The position numbers and the translations under genes were made by a program. DNA of 64,000 nt from Candidatus Poribacteria bacterium (lineage in GTDB: Bacteria > Poribacteria > WGA-4E > PCPOR2b), in NCBI GenBank assembly GCA_003635265.1, contig PYIZ01000048.1:62001-126000 (forward strand), read 5' to 3'. Every line of letters starts with the position of its first letter. Within the stretch, counting starts at the first letter, position 1. The notes beneath the pieces were generated by a model. That model saw only the letters and a list, made by a program, of their open reading frames with translations. It ran no database searches and was not told where the DNA came from. Below, piece after piece: positions 26,826-35,287 of this stretch.

Positions 26826-28664
26826 ATGTCAACCCAATTCTCTCAACTAAGTGACCATATTTTTATTCATCACGGTTCTATCAATGTCGGCATTTTACGC
26901 GACGGTAATCGCGCCCTGTTGATTGACTGTGGCGATAGCAGCGTTCGCTCAACCCTTGATACGCTCGGAATCACAACAGTTGATACGGTGTTGTTCACGC
27001 ATCATCACCGCGATCAGGCGTCGGGGATTCGGATCGTAGCCTCAAGTGACACGCGCATTGGGGTCCCAGCACAGGAGCGCCAATGGTTCGAGTCGGTCGA
27101 AACGTTCTGGCACGATCCACAGATGCGCTGGCATCTCTACAATTATCACCCCCACAATCTGATGCTCGCCGAATCAATCCCTGTGACCGATGTTTATACC
27201 GAGGGTGATTCCCTCCAATGGGGAAACGCAAAAATCCGCGTAATAGATACACCCGGTCACACAGATGGAAGTGTATCTTACACGGTTGAAGTTGATGGAC
27301 TCTGTTTTGCCTTTTGTGGCGATCTGATTTACGACACAGGACAGATCTGGGAATTATATAGCCTCCAAAAAGGGGGAGAGACAACGGATTATCACGGTTT
27401 CCTCGGTGATAGGGGACGATTGACGTATAGCCTCAAAAAAGTACGGCAACGGTATCCCGAGGTCCTCATCCCTTCGCACGGAGAAATTATGCGGGATCCG
27501 GTGGACGCCATTTCTGTGCTCCTGGAGCGACTTGATGCCTGTTACGATAAGTATGTCGCCATTTCCGCGCTCCGATACTACTTTCCGAAGCTATTCACCG
27601 CATTTGAGGGTAACGCAGGGCACATGCCGATCCGTGAGGGCAAAGCGGTGCCAGAATTCCTGCGCCACTACGGAACAACATGGATGATTATCTCGGAAAA
27701 CGGGGAGGCATTCGTCATGGATTGCGGCAGCCCCGGTATCCTGAAACAGATTCAGCGTCTCAAAACCGAGGGGGAAATCTCAGATGTGACAGAGTTCTGG
27801 ATTACCCACTACCACGATGATCATGTAGACGCCCTCCCTGAATTTCAGGACAGCTTTCCGTGTACAACCCGAACCGATTCAATTGTGGCTGATGTCGTAG
27901 AAAACCCCCACGGCTTTCGACTTCCCTGCATTTCACCCGCTGTTGCCCAGATCGATCATCACACCCAAGATGGCGATTCGTGGACGTGGAATGAATTTAA
28001 GATGACCGCTTATCACTTCCCCGGTCAGACCTACTATCACGGTGGATTGCTTGTTGAGGGGCGCGGTGTTCGTATGTTCTTCGCAGGCGATTCTTTCACA
28101 ATGGCAGGGATTGATGACTACTGCTCCGGGAATCGTAACCTACTCGGTGAAGATGTGGGATATGATCGATGCCTCGCTTGGATCGCTGAACTCAGACCGA
28201 CCCATATCTTCAACTGCCATGTACCGTGTGCCTTCACTTTTACGGACGAAGAGATTCGGCAAATGCGCTCGAATCTTGCTGAAAGGGAACGTCTCTATGC
28301 CGATCTCTTTCCGTGGGACCATCCCAACTACGGAATGGACGAACACTGGGTACGCCTCTACCCTTACGAGCAAAACGTCGCCGGCGGCGAGACAGTGACC
28401 TTGCATCTGGTTGTTACCAATCACTCCGCACAAGCCCGAATTGCGAGTTGCCGTCCAATCCTTCCTGAATCGTGGGACATGGATATTCCCGAACAGGCAG
28501 TAACCATTCCGCCGAAGCAGGAGGGGCATATCACCTTTTCGATTCCGATTCCGCCCCACGCCAACGGCGCACAACGCACCGTTATTCCCCTAGATGTAAC
28601 TTATGATGGACGACCGCTCGGACAGTTCCGTGAAGCGATTTTTGTTTTTCCGTCCAACACCTAA
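26826..28664 (+). CDS. Tandem metallo-beta-lactamase-fold protein with C-terminal beta domain
   Basis: 612 residues containing two complete metallo-beta-lactamase-fold hydrolase domains. Domain 1 (about 1-240): VLFTHHHRDQASG, DTPGHTDGSVSY, FCGDLIYDTG, IPSHGEI. Domain 2 (about 265-500): EFWITHYHDDHVDALPEF, FPGQTYYHGGLLV, FFAGDSFTMAG. The remaining 110 residues form an NEW3/Ig-like beta domain (LHLVVTNHSAQARIASC). There is no signal peptide. It is probably a hydrolase of unknown substrate. It starts 75 bases from the divergent DUF523 gene; a clear Shine-Dalgarno is lacking (GGGCAAC only). Confidence 0.85.
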   Translation: MSTQFSQLSDHIFIHHGSINVGILRDGNRALLIDCGDSSVRSTLDTLGITTVDTVLFTHHHRDQASGIRIVASSDTRIGVPAQERQWFESVETFWHDPQMRWHLYNYHPHNLMLAESIPVTDVYTEGDSLQWGNAKIRVIDTPGHTDGSVSYTVEVDGLCFAFCGDLIYDTGQIWELYSLQKGGETTDYHGFLGDRGRLTYSLKKVRQRYPEVLIPSHGEIMRDPVDAISVLLERLDACYDKYVAISALRYYFPKLFTAFEGNAGHMPIREGKAVPEFLRHYGTTWMIISENGEAFVMDCGSPGILKQIQRLKTEGEISDVTEFWITHYHDDHVDALPEFQDSFPCTTRTDSIVADVVENPHGFRLPCISPAVAQIDHHTQDGDSWTWNEFKMTAYHFPGQTYYHGGLLVEGRGVRMFFAGDSFTMAGIDDYCSGNRNLLGEDVGYDRCLAWIAELRPTHIFNCHVPCAFTFTDEEIRQMRSNLAERERLYADLFPWDHPNYGMDEHWVRLYPYEQNVAGGETVTLHLVVTNHSAQARIASCRPILPESWDMDIPEQAVTIPPKQEGHITFSIPIPPHANGAQRTVIPLDVTYDGRPLGQFREAIFVFPSNT

Positions 28665-28684
28665 TACGCGGTGAAATCTGCTTT

Positions 28685-29503
28685 TCAAAATTCCCCTCGG
28701 CGGAATCCGTAACGAATCTCACCCGTCAAGAACTGCTGCTGCTCCGGTGTGACTCGTTCAAGCAGATCTGCTGGCGGATCGTAGCGACGCCATGTTTGCA
28801 TGAATGGCGGCGTGTAGCCATAGACCAGTGAGTAACGTGGAGACGAACTGGCATTAAGTTGGGGACCGGCATGGATCAGCGTTTCGCTCAAGATGAGGAC
28901 ATCCCCGGCTTGGGATTGCAGTTGCTGCGCTAAGGTGTCATCCATGAATTCACGCAGCGTTGTCGTAGGTAGATTCATCCGATGGCTGCCCGGCACCACC
29001 CACGTCCCTTCGCCCGGACCGTTATCCGTCAGGTAAATGAAGGCTTTGCTAAACATACAGTGATAGTGTCCATCTGATTCAAAACTGCCGAAATTCGGAG
29101 CGGTGCCCCGGTGCCAACCTTCGTCCTTGACATGGGACGCTTGGTTGGAGTTTCCATTCCCTGTCTTATTTGGGTAGTTAATCAGATATTGATGCTCCTC
29201 AAGGCGCACGTCACCGCCGACTACATCCTGAATAATCGGGAGCAGGATAGGATGCATCGCCGTTTCGAGCAGATGCGGATGATACCATGCACACCGTGAG
29301 AGAACGGTGAGTATCGGCGTTTTCGGGTAGCCATCGTGCTTATAGGTGCACCCATCATCGGCGTCCATCTGATCTGCTAGATCTATGAGACGCTGAGTTT
29401 CCGCCGGGCTGAAGATCCCCTTGAGCAGCACGTAGCCGTTTACATCGTAGAAATAGCGTTGTGCTGGGGTTAGTTCTGTTTTCGCTTCCGTGTTAGTTCC
29501 CAT
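28685..29503 (-). CDS. PhyH-family protein with halogenase-like HxG metal motif
   Basis: 272 residues of PhyH fold: AQRYFYDVNGYVLLKGIFS at the start, WVVPGSHRMNLP, the distal His in SETLIHAGPQLN and the 2-oxoglutarate Arg in SSPRYSLVYG. The proximal motif reads EGWHRGTAPN: His131-Arg-Gly133, with Gly where oxygenases carry Asp. In known Fe(II)/2-oxoglutarate halogenases the same Asp is replaced by Ala or Gly so that chloride can bind. Activity is therefore uncertain: a hydroxylase variant, a halogenase or a non-catalytic binder. It lies upstream of, and on the same strand as, nothing close; the PIG-L gene at 29541 precedes it by 37 bases and is likely cotranscribed. Confidence 0.85.
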   Translation of the reverse strand: MGTNTEAKTELTPAQRYFYDVNGYVLLKGIFSPAETQRLIDLADQMDADDGCTYKHDGYPKTPILTVLSRCAWYHPHLLETAMHPILLPIIQDVVGGDVRLEEHQYLINYPNKTGNGNSNQASHVKDEGWHRGTAPNFGSFESDGHYHCMFSKAFIYLTDNGPGEGTWVVPGSHRMNLPTTTLREFMDDTLAQQLQSQAGDVLILSETLIHAGPQLNASSSPRYSLVYGYTPPFMQTWRRYDPPADLLERVTPEQQQFLTGEIRYGFRRGEF

Positions 29504-29540
29504 CTGAATTCACCTCTTTTCAATTCGATTAACCCTTCGT

Positions 29541-30464
29541 CTATTTGATGGGAGCTGCGTTTTCGGTGATATACCGCTCAACCTCATCTGGTTCCACGCA
29601 ACCCACGAAGGTCCCTCCCGGACCGACATAGTAGAAGTTCTCCGCGTACTCAAGCCCGTACTCCTGACCGATTTCTCTGTACGCCTTTAAGCCAAACAGC
29701 TTGATATATGCACGATCGGCGGCTTCGTCATCACCGTCGAGTGCCGGCAGATGTAGTCCCTGTTTTGCGAGCCGCGCCTTGAGTTTGGATCCGCTTGAGC
29801 CTGCCGGTCCCTGTGATTTGTTGACGCTCATGGAGGCTACTTTCTCTTCCATATAATCGCTGATGTCCACTACCCGATTGTACGGCTGTCCCTCACGCGC
29901 AACCCAGTAATACTGCTCTGTCACCGTGTGGGGTGCGATTCCGAGTGCTACCTGTTCGGGATAATCTTTGCCCATGCCAGCCATCCAGCGCGCGGCTTCG
30001 ACTGCCTGTGCTGTTACATAGTGATCTGGGTTCTCCTCGCTGTGTCCCCAAGGATTGAAGGTGAACACAGTGTCAACCTTCAGGGTACGAAAAAGAAAAA
30101 CCAATCGCGCCCTCAATTCTAGCGGTGATGCCTCGTCAAGACGGTGATTCCGGTATCCAAGATTGAAGACCCCATTGAGTCCCAGCACTTTTGCTAGTTC
30201 GTCAACTTCACGCTCGTTGCTCAGGATAGTCTCACCGATGCTTGGTGTCGGTCCACACTTTTCGTCGTTGGTGGTCTGGATGATATAGCCGGTGTAACCT
30301 TCTGCGATGAATTTGGCGATTGTACCGCCACAAAAAAGCGGGATGTCGTCCGCATGTGGTTGGACTGCAGCGAGCACCTTGCCCTTATGGGGGCGCCCTG
30401 TCTCAGGTCGCTCAATAATGACATTCCCGACTTCTGTTTCGTTGTTCTCTATGGTTGTGGACAT
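29541..30464 (-). CDS. PIG-L/LmbE family deacetylase
   Basis: 307-residue zinc-dependent N-deacetylase of the LmbE type, acting on N-acetylated sugars or related conjugates. The zinc motif is AAVQPHADDIPLFCGGT (the usual AHPDDE appears as PHADDI), and the third ligand sits in HSEENPDHYVTAQA. The N-terminal 27 residues are an extra polar segment. A Shine-Dalgarno GGAG lies before the ATG. The following gene on this strand is the HxG PhyH protein, 37 bases away, suggesting a two-gene operon modifying one small molecule (inference). Confidence 0.88.
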   Translation of the reverse strand: MSTTIENNETEVGNVIIERPETGRPHKGKVLAAVQPHADDIPLFCGGTIAKFIAEGYTGYIIQTTNDEKCGPTPSIGETILSNEREVDELAKVLGLNGVFNLGYRNHRLDEASPLELRARLVFLFRTLKVDTVFTFNPWGHSEENPDHYVTAQAVEAARWMAGMGKDYPEQVALGIAPHTVTEQYYWVAREGQPYNRVVDISDYMEEKVASMSVNKSQGPAGSSGSKLKARLAKQGLHLPALDGDDEAADRAYIKLFGLKAYREIGQEYGLEYAENFYYVGPGGTFVGCVEPDEVERYITENAAPIK

Positions 30465-30696
30465 TGTTTTCTCCTCAATTCTGCGCGAGGTCGGAGGAAC
30501 AACCTCTGGGATAACGAGAGATCCATTGACGATGGGATAACATGATGATATATTTTAATGCAAGACAGCGGCGTAACTGGTTAAACCTCTTCCATATACC
30601 ACTCCGCTGAAGCGGGAAGGGAACGTTGGGTGTTCTATCATCCATCGCACCGCTAGGACTTTAGTTTGTTCCAAAAGGGCTTGTGGCGGTCTTATT

Positions 30697-30876
30697 ATGA
30701 TAAAAAATGAACACGAACTAAAAATATCACAGCAGAGATTAAAAGAATTTCGACAAGCATTCTTAGAATTGAAGGAGCAGCACCCCCGGCGAGCAGATTT
30801 CGAGTTTTACTCATTAGGAGTCCGTGAGCACATTGAGCAGATTGAACAAGAGATTAAGAACTACCAAAAAGGGTAG
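30697..30876 (+). CDS. Small helical protein (59 residues), antitoxin-like
   Basis: A short frame encodes 59 residues beginning MIKNEHELKISQQRLKEFR and ending with EHIEQIEQEIKNYQKG. The start resembles the lead helix of small Xre-type antitoxins, and the composition (Glu, Lys, Gln, Leu) predicts two helices. It was not listed among longer frames because of its size. The ribosome site is weak (GGCGG). No toxin gene is adjacent: the flanking genes are transcribed from the other strand. The function is unknown. Confidence 0.5.
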   Translation: MIKNEHELKISQQRLKEFRQAFLELKEQHPRRADFEFYSLGVREHIEQIEQEIKNYQKG

Positions 30877-30902
30877 TCGACTTTCACGTCTCGATTCCTG
30901 CC

Positions 30903-32513
30903 TTAATTTTTCCTTTCCCCGTTATCTAATTCTTCATAATAGTCTTGTCTGCTGAACTGCGTGAGTATATCGCCAATTTTATCTTGTAGGACGCGCCGCG
31001 GACTCACGGGGCCGAGATAGTTGCTCACTATAATCGAGAACGCCACCGTTTCCCCATCCGCAGTTACGGTATAGCCGGCAAGTGCTGTTAGCCCCCTCAA
31101 CGTTCCGGTTTTGGCGCGTAAAATCCCTTCCGCTGACATGCCTCGCATCCGCCGTGTCAGCGTTCCATCTACCCCTCCAACCGGTAGAGACGCCAGATAT
31201 TCTGGCATCACCGCAAAATTGCGGTACATATAAACCAGCAAATCCGTCAGGAGAGAAGCGGTTACTAAATTATAGCGAGATACCCCCGAACCATCGGCAA
31301 AGGTATAATATCTCCTATCCATCCCAATTATGCCCAAAAGATTACCAATCGCTCCCAATCCTTTCTCCGCTGTTCCCGGAGCTCCTCTCAGTTCAGCGCC
31401 GATTGTTTTCAACAGGAGTTCAGCAATCAGATTATCACTCGGCTTGTTCATCTCCCAGAGGATACGGGATAGCGGTGGCGATATATGCTGGATAATTTCC
31501 ACTGCCTCTTCAGGTACTTCACCATAACGGACTGTTCCGTAAAGGGTCACACCCTGCTCTGCAAGCATTTCTCGCAATAGGGTGCCGCAGTAAAGCGCCG
31601 GGTCAAGTACATCTGCACGTCGGTTCATCTCGGCTTGACCAATTGTCATGGCTCCGTCAATTATCAGGACGTTTGCCTCAATAGATCGATCCTCTCGCTT
31701 AATTGTCAGTCGTGTTCTTTCTGATACCCCTACTGTATTGGCATCATTAACAATTTTCATATACTGTGTGGGCGGGTCAAGATGGACGTGAACAGGATCG
31801 TCAACTTCACTGCCGGGGGAGATGCGGACAAGCACACCGTTACGGTTAATCGTCAGCGCGCTCAGATGCGGGTAGTAGCCACCGATAGGACCATCGTCCC
31901 ACATCCAGCCCTTCCCCCGCCGGACAGCATCAAAATAGGTTTCGTCCACCACAATATCACCCCGCAAATCCTTTGTATCCATTTCCACCAATCTGTCGAC
32001 CATCTTCCCCAGATCGTTGCTATTAAACACCGGATCACCGCCTCCTTTGAGATAGATATTCCCCATGACCCGTCCGCCTTCAAGGCGATCCGCGTAAAGC
32101 GTGGTACGGAAACGGTAGTTAGGACTGAGTTTAATTAGTGCCGTTGCTGCGGTAATTAATTTCATCGTTGAAGCGGGGTGATACAATTTTTCGGCGTCTT
32201 TCTCATACAGCACCTCTCCTGTCCCAAGTGAAGCAACTTTCATTCCGACATTCGAAGAGGCGAGGAGCGGATCATTCAGTGTAGCTTCGATTTTTGCCTG
32301 TAATCGTCGAACGGCTTCGGACGGCTTTGGCGGTGCGGGTGGAGAAACTTCAATTGTCGAAGGCGTTCCACAGCCATATAATACGGTGCAACAGAGTAGC
32401 GTGCAAAACAGGAAGCATGTTTTCAAGGTGGACAACTTATCCCTGAAACGTGAAACGTGAAACGTGAAACGTGAATCAGAGGCTTTTGAGTGTCCTATTT
32501 TTTCCGTCCGCAT
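30903..32513 (-). CDS. dacB: D-alanyl-D-alanine carboxypeptidase/endopeptidase (PBP4, family S13)
   Basis: Penicillin-binding protein that trims or cleaves peptidoglycan cross-links in the periplasm. The three serine-enzyme motifs are visible: STMK in YHPASTMKLITA, SDN in MNKPSDNLIAEL, KTG in RAKTGTLRGLTALAGY. It is a lipoprotein (LYGCGT). The frame begins two bases after the CoA-transferase stop, but the first 26 residues (including SRFTFHVSRFR) are encoded by a tandem ACGTTTC repeat and would precede the signal peptide; a TTG start at 32435 with AGGGA upstream is therefore plausible. About 510-536 residues is normal for S13. Confidence 0.9.
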   Translation of the reverse strand: MRTEKIGHSKASDSRFTFHVSRFRDKLSTLKTCFLFCTLLCCTVLYGCGTPSTIEVSPPAPPKPSEAVRRLQAKIEATLNDPLLASSNVGMKVASLGTGEVLYEKDAEKLYHPASTMKLITAATALIKLSPNYRFRTTLYADRLEGGRVMGNIYLKGGGDPVFNSNDLGKMVDRLVEMDTKDLRGDIVVDETYFDAVRRGKGWMWDDGPIGGYYPHLSALTINRNGVLVRISPGSEVDDPVHVHLDPPTQYMKIVNDANTVGVSERTRLTIKREDRSIEANVLIIDGAMTIGQAEMNRRADVLDPALYCGTLLREMLAEQGVTLYGTVRYGEVPEEAVEIIQHISPPLSRILWEMNKPSDNLIAELLLKTIGAELRGAPGTAEKGLGAIGNLLGIIGMDRRYYTFADGSGVSRYNLVTASLLTDLLVYMYRNFAVMPEYLASLPVGGVDGTLTRRMRGMSAEGILRAKTGTLRGLTALAGYTVTADGETVAFSIIVSNYLGPVSPRRVLQDKIGDILTQFSRQDYYEELDNGERKN

Positions 32514-32515
32514 TT

Positions 32516-33709
32516 TCAGATAACTCCATCCCGACGCAGGTTTGAAATTGCCTTGTCATTCAATCCAAGTTGGTTAGTAAGAATTTCGTCGGTGTGCTCC
32601 CCAAGCAGGGGCGGCGGCATCCGCATCTGCGTTGGCGTCCCTGATAAGTTAAGTGGTGTGCCAGCCAATTGCACGGTTTCCGCTGTTGGGTGTGACATCT
32701 CCACCCGCATCCCTCGTGACAGCGTCTGTGGGTCGGCGAACACCTTATCAAGAGAGTTGACCGGTCCAGCGGGAACATCGGCATCAGCGCAGCGTTTCAG
32801 CCATTCAGCGACGGGATGTTGACGGAACAGTTCCTCTAGCATCGGAATCAGCACCGCTCGGTGAGCGACACGCTGCGGGTTGGTGGCAAATCGTTCGTCC
32901 GTTGACCACGCGCTTACCCCGGCTGCTCCACAGAAGCGTTCCCACTGTCCATCATTGCCGATGGCAAGAATAAGGTAATCGTCCATCGCTTGAAACGCTT
33001 GATACGGCACAATGCTGGAGTGCGTGTTGCCCCAGCGTTCCGGTACTTCGCCTGAACAGAGATAGTTGCTGCCAACGTTCGCTAGCAGTGCAATCTGCGA
33101 GTCGAGGAGTGCGATGTCGATGTGCTGACCCTCACTGGTGCGCCCGCGGGCGAGTAACGCAGCCAAGATGGCGTTGCACGCAAACAACGCCGAGGCGACA
33201 TCCACAATCGCCACGCCAACTTTCATGGGGGTGCCATCGCGTTCGCCGGTGATAGACATGAAACCGCCGCGTCCCTGAATCAAGAAGTCGTAGCCCGGCA
33301 ACTCGTGATCAGGTCCCGTGTGTCCAAACCCGCTGATGGAACAGTAAATCAGACGCGGATTAATCTCCTTGAGCGATGCGTAATCTAGACCGCTTGCGTC
33401 CAAACCACCGATACGGAAGTTTTCGATTAACACATCGCTTTGTGCTGCGAGTTTCCGCGCAATAGCGATGCCCTCTTCGTTCTTGAGGTTGAGTGTAAGG
33501 CTTTTTTTGTTTCGGTTGCAGCAGAGATAATACGCCGACTCACTACCGAGGAATGGAGGGCCCCACTGACGGGTTTCATCGCCGATGCTAGGACGTTCAA
33601 TTTTGATGACTTCCGCACCTAAATCGCCCAACATCATAGCGCAGTAGGGACCTGCCAAGTGCCGCGACAGATCAAGAACATGGAGGCTGTCCAATGGACT
33701 CAAGGTCAT
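32516..33709 (-). CDS. CaiB/BaiF (family III) CoA transferase
   Basis: 397-residue CoA transferase moving CoA between carboxylic acids. The N-terminus shows VLDLSRHLAGPYCAMMLGDLGAEVIKIE; the catalytic Asp region is VGVAIVDVASALFA; PGYDFLIQGRGG and RTSEGQHIDIALLDSQIALL follow. The acyl-CoA dehydrogenase upstream (33897-35087, same strand) suggests a catabolic pair, as in glutarate or related dicarboxylate degradation: this enzyme activates the acid, the dehydrogenase oxidises it (inference). The spacer between them holds repeats at 33817-33850. dacB follows two bases after its stop. Confidence 0.92.
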   Translation of the reverse strand: MTLSPLDSLHVLDLSRHLAGPYCAMMLGDLGAEVIKIERPSIGDETRQWGPPFLGSESAYYLCCNRNKKSLTLNLKNEEGIAIARKLAAQSDVLIENFRIGGLDASGLDYASLKEINPRLIYCSISGFGHTGPDHELPGYDFLIQGRGGFMSITGERDGTPMKVGVAIVDVASALFACNAILAALLARGRTSEGQHIDIALLDSQIALLANVGSNYLCSGEVPERWGNTHSSIVPYQAFQAMDDYLILAIGNDGQWERFCGAAGVSAWSTDERFATNPQRVAHRAVLIPMLEELFRQHPVAEWLKRCADADVPAGPVNSLDKVFADPQTLSRGMRVEMSHPTAETVQLAGTPLNLSGTPTQMRMPPPLLGEHTDEILTNQLGLNDKAISNLRRDGVI

Positions 33710-33816
33710 TTGTATGTTCCTCTTTCACCTTTGGAAATATGCCACTCCTCATAATATCAGATTTCTTTTTGTGGTCATGTTAAGAAGTCGTGCAACAGAA
33801 ACCGAGTTTTGCAGTC

Positions 33817-33850
33817 CCGATTCTCGGGATGCTCCCCGATACATCGGGGC
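33817..33850. repeat. CCGAT-type palindromes, double copy
   Basis: CCCGA-ttc-TCGGG (33817-33829) and CCCCGA-taca-TCGGGG (33835-33850), followed by CAGGCAGG, in the spacer between the CoA transferase and the acyl-CoA dehydrogenase genes. Confidence 0.65.
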
Positions 33851-33896
33851 AGGCAGGAACGGCAAAAAAACTCGGTTTCTCTTCACTATCAAGGGA

Positions 33897-35087
33897 CTAT
33901 TCAAACGGATAGGACGGCAACGGTTGGGTCACAGGTTTATCAACTCGATCGCCGAGCGCATACCCCGCTTGAATCAACTGATGAATCTCCTGCGTTCCCT
34001 CATAGATCAACGCCCCACGCGCATTGCGGAAATAACGTTCCACAGGGTATTCGTCGCTATAACCGTGCGCCCCATGAATCTGTATCGCATCGTCCGCAGC
34101 TTGGAAGGCATTCTGGCAGTTCGTCCACTTAGCGAGACTGACCTCGCGTGTACAGCGCATTCCCTGATTCTTCAGCCAGCCGACCTGATAGTAGAGCAGC
34201 CTCCCGATGTCGCGCCCGGCGACCATGTTGGCGATTTTTTGCTGAACAAGTTGATGTTTACCGATGGGTTGCCCGAATGCTTCACGTTTCTTGGCGTAAG
34301 CCACGCTTGCCTCAAGACACGCCTCTATCAAACCGACCGCGCCTGACGCGACTGTGTAACGTCCGTTGTCCAACGCACTCATTGCAATCTTGAAGCCGTC
34401 GCCTTCTTCACCGACGCGATTTGCAGAGGGCACACGCACGCCTTCCAAATTGATGCTACCCACATTGCCGATGCGACCCCCTAATTTGTGGTGGATGCTA
34501 GAAGTAGTCACGCCATCAAAGTCGCGCTCAACGACGAACGCAGAGATACCGCGATGCTTCGCCGCATGATCGGTATAGGCGAAAATGAGGAAATGGTCAG
34601 CGATATCGGCACAGCCAATCCACATTTTTTCACCGTTGAGAATGTAAGTATCACCATCGTGCCGTGCGGTCGTGCTGATACCGGCGACATCACTCCCTGC
34701 GCCCGGCTCGGTCAGTCCAAATGCTCCCAACCTCTCGCCACGTGCCTGCGGGACAAGATAACCCTGTTTTTGCGCCTCATTACCCCATTGAAACAACGCC
34801 AGCGAGTTAAGCCCAAGGTGGACAGCGATCAACACGCGGAACGCACTGTCGGCACGCTCTAGCTCTTCGGAGACGATGCCGAGGCTCAAGTAATCTAAGC
34901 CTAACCCGCCGTATCGCCGGGGGATGCAAACCCCTAGCAGACCCTCTGCTCCCATCTTCCGTATAATCTCGCTCGGAAGTTGCGCGGCACGATCCCAGTC
35001 GCGGAGGTATGGCACAAGTTCACGCTGACAAAAGTCTCGTGCAGTCTTGCGGATAGCGTCATGGTCTGCGGTCAATGTGAAATCCAT
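33897..35087 (-). CDS. Acyl-CoA dehydrogenase, glutaryl-CoA-dehydrogenase-like
   Basis: 396-residue FAD enzyme that oxidises an acyl-CoA at the alpha-beta bond. Signatures: FGLTEPGAGSDVAG (FAD/substrate), KREAFGQPIGKHQLVQQKIA, and the catalytic Glu in ALIYEGTQEIHQLIQ. The position of this Glu and the EGT context resemble glutaryl-CoA-type and short-chain dehydrogenases. Its position upstream of a family III CoA transferase supports a glutarate- or methylsuccinate-type substrate, but this is not settled by sequence. A promoter (TTTACC-17-TATATT) lies at 35137-35165. Confidence 0.92.
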   Translation of the reverse strand: MDFTLTADHDAIRKTARDFCQRELVPYLRDWDRAAQLPSEIIRKMGAEGLLGVCIPRRYGGLGLDYLSLGIVSEELERADSAFRVLIAVHLGLNSLALFQWGNEAQKQGYLVPQARGERLGAFGLTEPGAGSDVAGISTTARHDGDTYILNGEKMWIGCADIADHFLIFAYTDHAAKHRGISAFVVERDFDGVTTSSIHHKLGGRIGNVGSINLEGVRVPSANRVGEEGDGFKIAMSALDNGRYTVASGAVGLIEACLEASVAYAKKREAFGQPIGKHQLVQQKIANMVAGRDIGRLLYYQVGWLKNQGMRCTREVSLAKWTNCQNAFQAADDAIQIHGAHGYSDEYPVERYFRNARGALIYEGTQEIHQLIQAGYALGDRVDKPVTQPLPSYPFE

Positions 35088-35136
35088 AATATGTTGCTCC
35101 CAGAAAAAGATTTATTTTGGCTCGGTTATGGGTTAC

Positions 35137-35165
35137 AATATATCAGATTTTGACCTTTGGGTAAA
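35137..35165 (-). promoter_or_regulatory. Sigma-70-type promoter
   Basis: TTTACC (35160-35165), a 17-base spacer, TATATT (35137-35142) on the minus strand, about 50 bases before the acyl-CoA dehydrogenase start. Confidence 0.5.
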
Positions 35166-35287
35166 CTCAAAAAACCGCTCCCTTTATACAGAGGGGTCTG
35201 CACATGAGAAGTAGTTTTTCATCCAAGTTCCGTAAAATGACTATTACATATACCTTGTGAAAAATGGTAATTAGAAGGAGGGATTAA

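Noticed and set aside
33714..34346. 210-codon plus-strand frame
   Set aside because: It lies over the acyl-CoA dehydrogenase gene on the other strand, and its sequence is low quality (runs of Arg, Thr, Cys) with no ribosome site.
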